Part shown: positions 18,792 to 27,386 of the stretch, piece by piece
How positions within the stretch are numbered: the stretch's first letter is position 1
Layout: each line of letters begins with the position of its first letter
NCBI RefSeq assembly: GCF_020859565.1
Contig: NZ_JAJHUO010000030.1
Location: 31,520 to 95,519, forward strand
Source of the DNA: Saccharothrix luteola
GTDB taxonomy: Bacteria; Actinomycetota; Actinomycetes; Mycobacteriales; Pseudonocardiaceae
Length of the DNA: 64,000 bases
Reading direction: 5' to 3'
The notes under the pieces: generated by a model
Seen by the model: only the letters and a program-made list of their open reading frames with translations
What the model was told of the DNA's origin: nothing
Database searches by the model: none
Translations under genes and position numbers: made by a program

Positions 18792-19056
18792 AGACCTTCT
18801 CGTCCGCGACCGGCGTCGCCTGTCGGGGCAGCTTGGCCGGTCTCGGCATCCGCTGCGCCACCGCCTGCTCGGTGAGGACGCGGATCTCCGCCAGGATGTC
18901 CAGGTGCTGCTGGGACGGTGGCGGACCGACGAGGTTCGAGTGGTCGAACGCGGTGCGTTCGGCACGGTGGGCCAGGTTCTGGATGCGCCGGATCAGGTCC
19001 CACTCCTGGTCAGTGCGCGTAGAGCGCCGTTGCTCAGTCACCCCGGAAGCAGACAC
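18775..19056 (-). CDS. Small hydrophilic protein of unknown function
   Basis: A 93-residue charged protein, mostly helical (TDQEWDLIRRIQNLAHRAERTAF..., QQHLDILAEIRVLTEQAVAQR), without membrane segments; the C-terminal twenty residues look disordered. I do not recognise a family. It starts at ATG 19056 and is convergent with secA2. Its 3' end lies in a suspicious direct repeat beside a homopolymer block, so the last few residues may not be correct. Confidence 0.6.
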   Translation of the reverse strand: MSASGVTEQRRSTRTDQEWDLIRRIQNLAHRAERTAFDHSNLVGPPPSQQHLDILAEIRVLTEQAVAQRMPRPAKLPRQATPVADEKVSAPVR

Positions 19057-19445
19057 CTCACGCCGGGTGAACGTAAATCACCTGGCAGTGCGAACTTCGC
19101 TGGGTCAACTCAGCTACCCCCGCCAGAGCCCCGGAAACGCACCGATCGTGGTACTCAAGGTTCCACCGCCGGGCGATCGGCCACGCCGTGCACGCGGGGA
19201 CGTCCAGGACAGGGCCCTTCGAACGGTCGTGGCAGCCTGTTACAGCCTGGTTAAGCGCCGATCGACGTCACCTGTGCCAGTGAAAACTCCGATTACCGCC
19301 CTTGGTGACGCGGCGTCGTGCCAGCCCCCGGTGCGAGGGTCACTCGCAGGTGTGTCGCCGATGGCTCCGCACACCACATCCGCCCCGCCGGCCATGGGGT
19401 CCGGACCCATTTCGCGGCCCGGCCGCCCGTCTTACGGTGCCTCGG
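19057..19445. other. Intergenic region, 389 bases, no gene seen
   Basis: This space separates the divergent starts of the small gene at 19056 and the secreted hydrolase at 19446 and must hold both promoters. I found a short direct repeat (CAGCCTG twice, about 19222-19241) but no convincing palindrome, RNA gene or small coding frame. Confidence 0.5.
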
Positions 19446-20744
19446 GTGAACATCGTCGTTCCACTGATCGCAGCGCTCCTCGCGACGACGGCGCAGGCCG
19501 TCCCCGCGTCCGCCGACGGGTGCGGGCCCCTGCGCGTTCCCGGTGCCGAGCACCAGGAACTGACCCACCTCGCCGACCTGTCCACCGCCGGTGGCCGCAC
19601 CGATCCCGCCGACTGGGCCGGGCTGACCCCGGCGGGCCTGCCGGCGCCGACGCCCGTGCCGGGCACGCAGGTGGACGGCTACTTCCCCGACTCCTCGACC
19701 GGCAACACCAACCACGGCTGGGCGCACGACTCGCAGTTCGTGATCCGGCTGCCCGCCCGCTGGAACGGCGGCCTCGTCGTGGCGGGCTCACCCGGCGTGC
19801 GCGAGCAGTACGCCAACGACCGCGCGATCAGCGACTTCGTGCTGGCCCGCGGGTACGCGTTCGCGTCGACCGACAAGGGCAACACCGGCGTGGCCTTCCA
19901 CCGGGACGGCAGGCGGCCGGGCGACGCGATCGCCGAGTGGAACCACCGGGTCACGCAGCTGACCCGGGCGGCGAAGGCCGTGGTGGCGCAGCGGTACTGC
20001 CGACCGCCGTCGCGGACCCTGGCCACCGGCATCTCCAACGGCGGCTACCTGGTGCGGTGGCAGCTGGAGAACCGCCCCGAGCTGTACGACGGCGGCGTGG
20101 ACTGGGAGGGCACGCTGTGGACCGCCAAGGGCCCGAACCTGCTGACCTTCCTGCCGCCCGCGCTCAAGGGCTACGCCACCGGCGACAAGGCGGCGGTGGT
20201 GGCCGCCGGGTTCCCGGCCGAGTCGGAGTTCCTGTGGCAGTTCCACCACCAGTACTACTGGGACCTGACCCAGCGCATCTACCGCGAGGAGCTGGACCCC
20301 GCCTGGGACGGTGACGCGGAGGCCGGCACGCCGTTCTGCGCGCCCGGCACGCCGCTGTGCGACGCGGACTACGACTACGCCTCACGGCCGCAGGCGCAGC
20401 GCGCCGTCGAGCGGATCGCGTTGACCGGCAGGATCGGCAAGCCGCTGCTCACCCTGCACGGGACGTTGGACGTGCTGCTGCCGATCTCCCGCGACTCGGA
20501 CGTCTACGCGGACATGGTGCGCCAGGCGGGCCGGAGCGCGCTGTTCCGCTACTACCGGATCGAGGGTGGCACGCACGTGGACTCGCTGTTCGACGCGTTC
20601 CCGGACCGGCTGCGGCCGTTGACGCCGTGCCACCGGTCGGCGTTCGCCGCGCTGGAGGGGTGGCTGTCGGGCACCCGACCGCCCGCGTCGACCACGGTCG
20701 CCCGCCCGGCGACCGTGAACGCTACGGAGTGCGCTCTGGCGTGA
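19446..20744 (+). CDS. Secreted alpha/beta hydrolase (tannase/feruloyl esterase or PHB-oligomer hydrolase like)
   Basis: A 432-residue exported protein. Residues 1-24 are a Sec signal peptide ending ASADG. The catalytic domain has the nucleophile elbow ATGISNGGYLV (GxSxGG), an Asp in LHGTLDVLLPI and a His in EGGTHVDS, a complete triad. Six cysteines suggest extracellular disulfides. The arrangement resembles tannase/feruloyl esterases and 3-hydroxybutyrate oligomer hydrolases, though it is shorter than the latter. GTG start at 19446. The presence 3 kb away of an MHS permease and a 3-hydroxybutyrate-dehydrogenase-like SDR favours a hydroxyacid ester substrate. Confidence 0.7.
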   Translation: MNIVVPLIAALLATTAQAVPASADGCGPLRVPGAEHQELTHLADLSTAGGRTDPADWAGLTPAGLPAPTPVPGTQVDGYFPDSSTGNTNHGWAHDSQFVIRLPARWNGGLVVAGSPGVREQYANDRAISDFVLARGYAFASTDKGNTGVAFHRDGRRPGDAIAEWNHRVTQLTRAAKAVVAQRYCRPPSRTLATGISNGGYLVRWQLENRPELYDGGVDWEGTLWTAKGPNLLTFLPPALKGYATGDKAAVVAAGFPAESEFLWQFHHQYYWDLTQRIYREELDPAWDGDAEAGTPFCAPGTPLCDADYDYASRPQAQRAVERIALTGRIGKPLLTLHGTLDVLLPISRDSDVYADMVRQAGRSALFRYYRIEGGTHVDSLFDAFPDRLRPLTPCHRSAFAALEGWLSGTRPPASTTVARPATVNATECALA

Positions 20745-20750
20745 CCTGGA

Positions 20751-20794
20751 CCGTCCCGCCGCTCGGCGCGCACTGGGGGCAGCCGAGCGGCGGG
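20751..20794. terminator. Bidirectional terminator hairpin
   Basis: A perfect 15-base stem, GTCCCGCCGCTCGGC (20751-20765) with its complement (20780-20794), and a 14-base loop, between the convergent hydrolase and PucR-type genes. Confidence 0.9.
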
Positions 20795-20843
20795 ACACCC
20801 CTGCGTCTTCAGACCCGAGGCCGCCCGGTCGTGCCGGCACGCC

Positions 20844-22691
20844 TCACGAGCCCAGCACCTTCATGAGCTTGAGCGCCAACTGGACTTCGAGCAACCGGTC
20901 CGGCGACTGCCAGTCGTCGCCCAGCAGGCTCGCCACCCGGTCCAGCCGCTGCACCACCGTGTTCACGTGGACGTGCAGCTCGTCCTTGGCGCGGCTGAGG
21001 TTCGCGCCGCACGCGAAGTACGCGGTCACCGTGCGGACCAGTTCGGTGCCGCGGCTGGAGTCGTAGTCCAGCAGGGGGCCGAGGGTGGAGCGGACGTACC
21101 CGGCGATGTCCGCCCGGTCGCCCAGCAGCACGCCGACGAAACCGAGGTCCGCGAGCGTGCCGCCGGTGCCCTTGCGCCCCAGCTGCAGCAACGCCTTCAG
21201 GCACCGCACGGCCTCGGCGTGCGCGGCGGCCACGCCTTCCGGGCCGTGCGCCGGACCGCCGGAGCCGACGGTCACCGGTAGGCCGACCGCCTTGCCGAGC
21301 ACCCGTGCCGCGTCGTCCGCCGCGCACGCCAGGTCCGCGCCGGGCAGCACCAGCACCACGTGCTCACCGTGCACGCCCGCCAGGCCGCGGCACGACGAGG
21401 CGTGGTGCGCGGCGGCGGCGAGGAGCCGGTCACGCGGGCCGTCCGCGACCAGCACCACGTGGTCGGCGGCCAGCTCGACACCGACCCGGCGGGCGCGGGC
21501 GCGCAGCGCGACCGAGTCCACCGCGGCCGTCAGCAGGTCGGTGATCAGCTCGCCGCGCACCTTGTTCTCCGCCTCGGCGACCGTGCGGCGCAGCAGGAGC
21601 AGCAGGGCGGTGACGACGCCCGCGCGTTCGAACAGCCTGCGGTCGGCGTCGCCGAGGTCCGGGCGGTCGGTGAGCGTGATGCCGCCCAGCAGCTCGCGGC
21701 CCGCCAGCACGGCGCACACCCACGTGCCGTCCTGCGGGATGGCCCGGCCGCTGGCGCGGGAGGCGTTGACCGCCGCACGGGGCGTGAGCGCGCGGGTGGT
21801 GCCGATGCGGGCCAGCTCGACGCCGTCGTTGTCGTGCACCACGATCCCGCCGTCGAGCACCTTGGCCACGGCGGCGGCCACCTCGGGCACGTCCGCGCCG
21901 CGCAGCACCAGGTCGGTGAGCCGGTCGTGGGCGTCCTCGGCGCGGCGCATGGCGTCGTTGTGCGCGCGGATCGTCTCGCCCGCGGCCTTGGTCTCCTCCA
22001 GCAGGTGCGCGGTGTCCAGCGCGATGGCGGCGTGGTCGGCCAGCGAGGACAGCAGCGCCACCTCGTCGGGCGGGAACTGGCGCGGCGAGCGGTTGGCCGC
22101 GTAGAGCACGCCGATGACCCGGCGGTCGAGCTGGAGCGGCACGCCCAGGATCGCGACCAGGCCCTCGTCGCGCACGGCGGCGTCGATCGGGCCGGTGTGG
22201 TTGAACCGGTCGTCGGCGAAGTAGTCGGCGGTCACGTAGGGCCGCGCGGTCTGCGCCACCAGCCCGCCGAGCCCTTCGCCCATGCCGAGCCGGACCTGTT
22301 GGAACAGCGCGGAGATCGAGCCGTCGGTCACTCGCATGTAGGTGCCGCGGCCCGGTTCGTTCATGCTCAGGTAGGCGATGTCGGCGCCGAGCAGCAGCCG
22401 GGCGCGCCGCACGATCGACCGCAGCACGGCGTCCGGGTCGCGCACGCCGGCCAGGTCGTTCGCGGTGTCGAACAGCGCTTCCAGCTCGGCCTCACGCCGG
22501 CGGTGCGCGGTGAGCGTGCGACGGATCCGCAACGCCCACTCCGTGGCGCGGGCGATGTGGTCCAGCTGGTGGTCCGGCACACCCGCCGCGCGGGCCGCGG
22601 GGAGCACCGCCGCCAGCCGCTCGCTGCCCGCGTCGGTCGCGAGCAGGTCGAGCAACTCCAACAAGTGCTCCACCGCGTCCGCCTCGCTCAT
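20844..22691 (-). CDS. GAF domain / PucR-type helix-turn-helix regulator
   Basis: A 615-residue regulator. Residues about 70-230 form a GAF domain (ELEALFDTANDLAGVRDPDAVLRSIVRRARLLLGADIAYLSM ... GVPLQLDRRVIGVLYAANRSPRQF). A middle region follows, and residues about 555-613 are the PucR C-terminal HTH_30 (ELVRTVTAYFACGANLSRAKDELHVHVNTVVQRLDRVASLLG). Such proteins activate catabolic genes in response to a metabolite. Its start lies five bases from the end of the MHS transporter gene, on the same strand, so it may be co-transcribed with that transporter and the SDR before it. Confidence 0.88.
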   Translation of the reverse strand: MSEADAVEHLLELLDLLATDAGSERLAAVLPAARAAGVPDHQLDHIARATEWALRIRRTLTAHRRREAELEALFDTANDLAGVRDPDAVLRSIVRRARLLLGADIAYLSMNEPGRGTYMRVTDGSISALFQQVRLGMGEGLGGLVAQTARPYVTADYFADDRFNHTGPIDAAVRDEGLVAILGVPLQLDRRVIGVLYAANRSPRQFPPDEVALLSSLADHAAIALDTAHLLEETKAAGETIRAHNDAMRRAEDAHDRLTDLVLRGADVPEVAAAVAKVLDGGIVVHDNDGVELARIGTTRALTPRAAVNASRASGRAIPQDGTWVCAVLAGRELLGGITLTDRPDLGDADRRLFERAGVVTALLLLLRRTVAEAENKVRGELITDLLTAAVDSVALRARARRVGVELAADHVVLVADGPRDRLLAAAAHHASSCRGLAGVHGEHVVLVLPGADLACAADDAARVLGKAVGLPVTVGSGGPAHGPEGVAAAHAEAVRCLKALLQLGRKGTGGTLADLGFVGVLLGDRADIAGYVRSTLGPLLDYDSSRGTELVRTVTAYFACGANLSRAKDELHVHVNTVVQRLDRVASLLGDDWQSPDRLLEVQLALKLMKVLGS

Positions 22692-22695
22692 ACCG

Positions 22696-24045
22696 TCATG
22701 CTCGCACTGAGGCTTGGTCAGCGTCGGTCCGGTTCAGGGAGCTGCCCTTCGTCTCCTTCGCCACCACCACGGCGATCACGGTCAGCACGCACATGCCGAT
22801 CACGTACAGCACGATCGGGAACGAGCTGTCGTAGGCGGCGAGCAGGGCGGTCGCGATGAGCGGCGCCACGGCGCCCGCCCCGATCGACGCGAGCTGGTAG
22901 CCGATGGACGCGCCGGAGTAGCGCACCTTCGTGCCGAACAGCTCCGAGAAGAACGCGGCCTGCGGGCCGTACATCGCGCCGTGCAGGAACAGTCCGACGG
23001 TGACGGCCAGCGTCATCGGGAAGAACGACTTGGTGTCCAGCAACGCGAAGAACACGAACATCCACAACCCGATGCCGACCGCGCCGATCAGGTACGTGGT
23101 GCGGCGGCCGATCCGGTCCGACAGCGCGCCCCACATCGGGATCGTGACCAGGTGCACGAACGACGCGATCAGCACCGCGTTCAACCCCGCCGAGCGCGGC
23201 ATCCCGAGCTCCGACGTGATGTAGACCAGGATGAACGCGGTGATCACGTAGTACGACACGTTCTCCGCCATGCGGGCGCCCATCGCGATCAGCACCTCGC
23301 GCCAGTGGTCGCGCACGACGGCCACGATCGGCGGCTTCTCCTTGAGCTTGCCCTCCTCGACCTTCTTCTGGGCTTCGAGGAACACCGGCGACTCCGACAC
23401 GCTGAGCCTGATCCACAGCCCGATCAGGACGAGCACGCCGGACAGCAGGAACGGCACCCGCCAGCCCCACGACAGGAACGCCTCGTCGGTCTGCACGGCG
23501 GCCAGCACCGCGAGCACGGCGGTGGCCAGCAGGTTGCCCATCGGCACGCCCGCCTGCGGCCAGGACGCCCAGAACCCACGCCGTTCCGCGCTGCCGTGCT
23601 CGGACACGATGAGCACCGCGCCGCCCCACTCGCCGCCCAGCGCGAAGCCCTGGACCAACCGCAGCAACGTCAGCAGCAGCGGCGCGGCCACGCCGATCGC
23701 GGCGTAGGTGGGCAGCAGGCCCATGGCGAACGTCGCGCCGCCCATCAGCACCAGACTCAGCACGAGCAGCTTCTTGCGGCCGAGCTTGTCGCCGAAGTGG
23801 CCGAACACCAGGCCGCCGAGCGGACGGGCCAGGAAGCCGATCGCGTAGGTGAGGAAGGCGAGCATGGTGCCCACCAGCGGGTCGCTCTGCGGGAAGAACA
23901 GCTTGTTGAACACCAGGGCGGCGGCGGAGCCGTAGAGGAAGAAGTCGTACCACTCGATGGTCGTGCCGATGAGGCTGGCTATGACCACCTTGGCGAAGGA
24001 CTTCTTCGGCTGCGGTGGGGCGGCGTTCGTCATGTCGGTCACCAC
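22696..24045 (-). CDS. MFS transporter, MHS family
   Basis: A 449-residue, twelve-helix permease with the MHS signatures TTIEWYDFFLYGSAAALVFNKLFFP, GHFGDKLGRKK and GFALGGEWGGA. It is a paralogue of the transporter at 14042. It lies between a 3-hydroxybutyrate-dehydrogenase-like SDR (27 bases upstream) and the GAF/PucR regulator (five bases downstream), all on one strand. Proton-coupled uptake of a short hydroxy acid or related acid is the natural guess from context; the sequence does not fix the substrate. Confidence 0.9.
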   Translation of the reverse strand: MVTDMTNAAPPQPKKSFAKVVIASLIGTTIEWYDFFLYGSAAALVFNKLFFPQSDPLVGTMLAFLTYAIGFLARPLGGLVFGHFGDKLGRKKLLVLSLVLMGGATFAMGLLPTYAAIGVAAPLLLTLLRLVQGFALGGEWGGAVLIVSEHGSAERRGFWASWPQAGVPMGNLLATAVLAVLAAVQTDEAFLSWGWRVPFLLSGVLVLIGLWIRLSVSESPVFLEAQKKVEEGKLKEKPPIVAVVRDHWREVLIAMGARMAENVSYYVITAFILVYITSELGMPRSAGLNAVLIASFVHLVTIPMWGALSDRIGRRTTYLIGAVGIGLWMFVFFALLDTKSFFPMTLAVTVGLFLHGAMYGPQAAFFSELFGTKVRYSGASIGYQLASIGAGAVAPLIATALLAAYDSSFPIVLYVIGMCVLTVIAVVVAKETKGSSLNRTDADQASVRA

Positions 24046-24072
24046 TTCGTTGGGGAGGGGGGTGAACGGGGG

Positions 24073-24840
24073 CTACTGGGCGGTCCAGCCGCCGTCGATC
24101 GTGAACGACGAGCCGGTGACGTGACCGGAGTGCGCGCCGCACAGCCACAGCACGACGGAGGCCACCTCGGCCGGTTCGATGAGCTGCTTGATGGCGTGCC
24201 GGGTGAGCATCACGTCGGCGAGCACCTGCTCGGGTTCGATGCCGTGCGCCCGGGCCTGGTCGGCGACCTGGTTCTCCACCAGCGGCGTGCGCACGTAGCC
24301 GGGGCTGACGCAGTTGCTGGTCACGCCGTGCGGCGCGCCTTCCAGCGCGATGACCTTGCTCAGCCCTTCCAGGCCGTGCTTGGCGGTGACGTAGGCGGAC
24401 TTGAACGCGCTGGCCCTGGTGCCGTGCACGCTGGAGATGTTGACCACCCGGCCCCAGCCGCGCTGGTACATGTGCGGCAGGACGTGCCGGGCGAGCAGGA
24501 ACGGCGCGGTGACCATGACCCGCTGCAACAGCGCGAACCGGTCGGGCGGGAACTCGTGGATCGGCGCGACGTGCTGCAGGCCCGCGTTGTTGACCAGGAT
24601 GTCGACCTCCGTGGGGAGGTCACGCGCGGGGTCGTCGACGGCGAGGTCGACCACGTGCTCGGTGCCGCCGGTCTCGCGGGCCGCGTCGGCGACCGAGTCG
24701 CCGTCGCGGTCGACGAGGTGCACCTTCGCCCCGGCTCGGGCGAGGGCGACCGCGCAGGCCCGTCCGATGCCGCTGCCGGCGCCGGTGACCAGGGCGGTTC
24801 GACCGGACAGGTCGTCGCTGTGACCGGGAACACTCGTCAT
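24073..24840 (-). CDS. 3-hydroxybutyrate dehydrogenase-like SDR
   Basis: A 255-residue SDR with TGAGSGIG at about residues 19-26 and a YVTAK active site. The segments NNAGLQHVAPIHEFP and SVHGTRASAFKSAYVTAKHGLEGLSKVIALEG, the ...QVADQA... region and the ...GHVTGSSFTIDGGWTAQ end are those of D-3-hydroxybutyrate dehydrogenase, which oxidises 3-hydroxybutyrate to acetoacetate with NAD. It is first in a unit with an MHS permease and a PucR-type regulator. With the secreted hydrolase at 19446 it would complete a path from polymer or ester to acetoacetate. Confidence 0.82.
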   Translation of the reverse strand: MTSVPGHSDDLSGRTALVTGAGSGIGRACAVALARAGAKVHLVDRDGDSVADAARETGGTEHVVDLAVDDPARDLPTEVDILVNNAGLQHVAPIHEFPPDRFALLQRVMVTAPFLLARHVLPHMYQRGWGRVVNISSVHGTRASAFKSAYVTAKHGLEGLSKVIALEGAPHGVTSNCVSPGYVRTPLVENQVADQARAHGIEPEQVLADVMLTRHAIKQLIEPAEVASVVLWLCGAHSGHVTGSSFTIDGGWTAQ

Positions 24841-24968
24841 GGCCCGAAACGCTAGGTGACCTGCGGTGCACCGGACATGTGACCGAGGCCCACAACCTTC
24901 CGGCGACGCATGTGTTTAGCCGACAGTTAGCGGGGAAATGATCCGGATGTCACATACGCCATGAAGCG

Positions 24969-25015
24969 AGCAGCCTCCGTATGTAGGCTGCTTTGGCCCG
25001 TTCGGGGGACGAACG
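24969..25015 (+). promoter_or_regulatory. Two stem-loops in the leader of the 45-residue ORF
   Basis: AGCAGCCT (24969-24976) pairs perfectly with AGGCTGCT (24985-24992), and CGTTCG (24999-25004) with CGAACG (25010-25015). The second arm of the first hairpin contains TAGGCT, which resembles an actinobacterial -10 box, so the first could equally be an operator over a promoter. Confidence 0.5.
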
Positions 25016-25034
25016 ACGTCTTGGGGGTTACGAA

Positions 25035-25172
25035 GTGTCACTTACGCCGATCTACGACGACCTGCTGCGCGAGTTCGAGGGGATCATCCTCGCCAGCGAG
25101 GCCGCAGAGGCGGTCCAGACCGCCGAGCCCGCCGCGGAGCAGGCCGAGGAGCCGACCCCGGACAAGGCCTGA
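25035..25172 (+). CDS. Small acidic protein, 45 residues
   Basis: GTG at 25035 follows a GGGGG run by about eight bases and opens a frame of 45 codons that begins VSLTPIYDDLLREFEG and ends in an Ala/Glu/Pro-rich acidic tail (EEPTPDKA). Codon use is strongly GC3. The N-terminal half could form an amphipathic helix. I do not recognise the family; short proteins opening with LTPIYD are something I associate with actinobacteria, but that is recollection. It is convergent with the TetR gene at 25182, ten bases away. Confidence 0.55.
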   Translation: MSLTPIYDDLLREFEGIILASEAAEAVQTAEPAAEQAEEPTPDKA

Positions 25173-25181
25173 CCAGGACGT

Positions 25182-25910
25182 TCAGGACGTCGGAGCCCTC
25201 TTCGAGGCGATGAGGGCTTCGACGCCGTCCAGCAGCAGCCGCAGCCCGAACTCGAACTGGTCGCCCGCGTACGGCGAGACGCCCGCCCGCACGGCCGCGA
25301 CCAGCGCCGGGTACGGCTCGAAGTCGACCAGCTCGGCGAGCACGGCGTCGCGGTCGCGCATCTCGTCGGCGCTCGGCTCCGGCGTGTCGAGGCCCAGCCT
25401 GGCCTGACCGCGCACGTAGGCGTCGACCGACTCGACCACCGCCATCTTCTCCGCCTCGCTCAGGCCGGTGCCCTCCAGCACGCGCAGCGCCGAGTCCATC
25501 CACTGCAGCAGGCCCGGTCCGGGCGCGGCCACCGTCGTGACCAGGTGCAGCACCCAGGGGTGCTTGCGGTAGCCCTCGTGGTCGTTGCGCGCCCACGCCT
25601 CCAGCTTGGCGCGCCAGTCGCCCGGCCAGTCGTCCGGCAGCGGGTCGTCGGCCCCGATCGAGTCCGCCATCAGGGCTTCCAGCTCCGCCTTGCCCGGCAG
25701 GTAGGTGTAGAGCGAGGCCGTGCCGACGCCCAGCTCGACGGCCACCCGGCGCATGGACAGCGCGGCCAGACCCTCGGTCTCCGCGATCCGGATCGCGGCG
25801 GCCACGATCCGGTCCATCGTCAGGCCGCGCCGAGGGCCGCGGGCGGGGCGGCGGGCGTCCTTCCACAGCAGTTCCAGCACTCGCCGCTGCGCGTCGTCCT
25901 TTGCGTCCAT
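25182..25910 (-). CDS. TetR/AcrR regulator with tetracycline-repressor-like C domain
   Basis: A 242-residue regulator. The helix-turn-helix covers about residues 30-75 (TMDRIVAAAIRIAETEGLAALSMRRVAVELGVGTASLYTYLPGK); the C-terminal half (GVSPYAGDQFEFGLRLLLDGVEALI) matches the TetR_C_1 domain shared with drug-efflux repressors. It is divergent from an MFS gene over a perfect interrupted palindrome. ATG at 25910 is the start; the frame stays open upstream but lacks coding character. It probably represses the efflux gene and itself. Confidence 0.9.
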   Translation of the reverse strand: MDAKDDAQRRVLELLWKDARRPARGPRRGLTMDRIVAAAIRIAETEGLAALSMRRVAVELGVGTASLYTYLPGKAELEALMADSIGADDPLPDDWPGDWRAKLEAWARNDHEGYRKHPWVLHLVTTVAAPGPGLLQWMDSALRVLEGTGLSEAEKMAVVESVDAYVRGQARLGLDTPEPSADEMRDRDAVLAELVDFEPYPALVAAVRAGVSPYAGDQFEFGLRLLLDGVEALIASKRAPTS

Positions 25911-25925
25911 GGTGAAACTCAGTAT

Positions 25926-25949
25926 ACCGTTCGGAGTTGTACGAACGGT
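25926..25949. promoter_or_regulatory. TetR operator ACCGTTCG-N8-CGAACGGT
   Basis: Perfect eight-base arms at 25926-25933 and 25942-25949 in the 61-base space between the divergent TetR and MFS starts. Arm length and position are typical of TetR-family operators controlling both genes. Confidence 0.85.
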
Positions 25950-25971
25950 GTTCGAAGTTTTGGGGGACGAC

Positions 25972-27153
25972 GTGGACGACACCGCGGACCGGGGGATGGA
26001 ACGCGAACGGCGGACGTTGGCGGCGGCGACGCTGGCCAACGGGCCGACCGAGCTGATCGACTTCGTGCTGCCGCTGTGGGCGGGCGCGGCCATCGGGCTG
26101 AGCGCGACCGAGGTCGGCGTGCTGATGGCGGTGGAGATGGCCTTGTCGGTCCTCGTGCGGCCGCTGGCGGGCGTGCTGGCGGACCGGTGGGACCGACGGC
26201 ACACCGCCGCGATCGGCGCGCTGCTCTACGCGCTGTCGTGCGCCGGGTACGCGGTGGCCCAGAGCGCACCGCTCGCGTACGGCGCGGCGGCGGTCGGTGG
26301 CGCGGGCGGCGCGCTGCTGTGGGTCGCCGTGCGCGCGATCGTCAGCGAACGGCTGGCCGAGGACACCGCGGTGTTCCCGCGCCTGCTCGCCGCGCAGGAG
26401 ACGGGCTCGTGGGTGGCGTTCGTGGCGGGCATGGCGTTCGTCGGCTCGGTCGGGTACGCGGGGCTGTTCTGGGCGTGCGCGGCGGCGTGCGTGGCGGCGG
26501 CGGTGTTCCTGCTCGTCGCGCCGGGGCGGCGGGATCGCGGTGGCCAGGGCGTGGTGGCGGCCGGGCTGGGCGCGGTGGGCAAGCGGTTGCGGCCGATGCT
26601 GTTCGCCGTGGTGATGACCATGGCGGCGGAGGCGGCCGTCGGGTTGTTGCTGCTCCTGCACCTGCAACGCGGGTTCGACCTGGAGTTGCAGGAGGTGGCG
26701 TTCGTGTTCCTGCCCGGCGCGATCGCGATGAGCGCCGCCGCCGAGTACCTGCACCGGTACGTGCTGCGGTTCGGCAGGCGGTTGGTGCTGGTGTGCGCGT
26801 CGGTGGCCAGTTGCGCGTTCGCGGTCAGCCTCGCGTGGGCGCCGAACCCTTACGTGATCGCGGGGCTGTGGGTGCTCAGCGGGTTGGCGTGGGCGGCCGT
26901 GATGCCGGTGCAGCAGGCCGTGATCGCCGAGGCGGCCGACGGCCAGGTGGGGCGCGCCATGGGCGTGTACGAGGCGGCGTGCCTGGTGGGCGCGCTGATC
27001 GGCAGCCTGGTGGCGGGGTTCCTGTACGACGGCGCGCACTGGTGGGTGGCGTGCGTGGTCGCCGCCGGGATGATCCTCGCCGGCGCGGTCGTGGTGCCCA
27101 GGGCCGTGCGCCTGCTCGGTGTGCCGGACGTCCCGGTGACCGAACCCCGCTGA
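25972..27153 (+). CDS. MFS transporter, drug-efflux type
   Basis: A 393-residue permease with about twelve membrane helices; the loop between helices 2 and 3 has DRWDRRH, the MFS signature region. The GTG start at 25972 is preferred because GGGGGA lies just upstream and the operator ends 23 bases earlier. Divergence from a TetR_C_1 regulator is the standard arrangement for inducible multidrug export, so export of a toxic compound is likely. A 100-base piece of this gene's 5' region has a diverged copy immediately downstream. Confidence 0.82.
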   Translation: MDDTADRGMERERRTLAAATLANGPTELIDFVLPLWAGAAIGLSATEVGVLMAVEMALSVLVRPLAGVLADRWDRRHTAAIGALLYALSCAGYAVAQSAPLAYGAAAVGGAGGALLWVAVRAIVSERLAEDTAVFPRLLAAQETGSWVAFVAGMAFVGSVGYAGLFWACAAACVAAAVFLLVAPGRRDRGGQGVVAAGLGAVGKRLRPMLFAVVMTMAAEAAVGLLLLLHLQRGFDLELQEVAFVFLPGAIAMSAAAEYLHRYVLRFGRRLVLVCASVASCAFAVSLAWAPNPYVIAGLWVLSGLAWAAVMPVQQAVIAEAADGQVGRAMGVYEAACLVGALIGSLVAGFLYDGAHWWVACVVAAGMILAGAVVVPRAVRLLGVPDVPVTEPR

Positions 27154-27158
27154 TCGAG

Positions 27159-27309
27159 GACCGGTCTCCGACCGGACCCGTCGCCATCGGGTTGAGCGCG
27201 ACCGAGGTGGGTGTGCTGGTCGCGGTCGTGGCGGCGTTCCCACTGGTCGCGCGGCCGGTCGCGCGCGTGCTGGTGGACCGGTGGTCGAGGCCCAGGAACG
27301 CGGACGGGG
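27159..27309 (+). pseudogene. Fragment of a second MFS transporter gene
   Basis: The frame after the MFS gene reads AIGLSATEVGVLVAVVAAF...VLVDRW, which parallels AIGLSATEVGVLMAVEMAL...VLADRW near the start of the intact protein. The similar stretch is about 100 bases (27183-27285 against 26089-26191), clearly diverged, so it is not a simple assembly copy. There is no start region before it, and it runs into a G/C block. It may be a remnant of a tandem duplicate or of a gene partly lost in the assembly. Confidence 0.6.
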
Positions 27310-27361
27310 CGCCGGGGGGGGGGGCCCCGCGGCCCGCCCCGGGGTGCGGCCCGCGGGTGCG
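27310..27361. other. G/C homopolymer block
   Basis: A run of eleven Gs followed by CCCC and alternating G/C clusters, between the convergent MFS fragment and the LCP gene. It resembles the blocks at 1-79 and near 18750 and is probably a miscalled hairpin; sequence may be missing here. Confidence 0.55.
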
Positions 27362-27386
27362 GGTGCCCGGCGGCCCGTCGGTGGAG

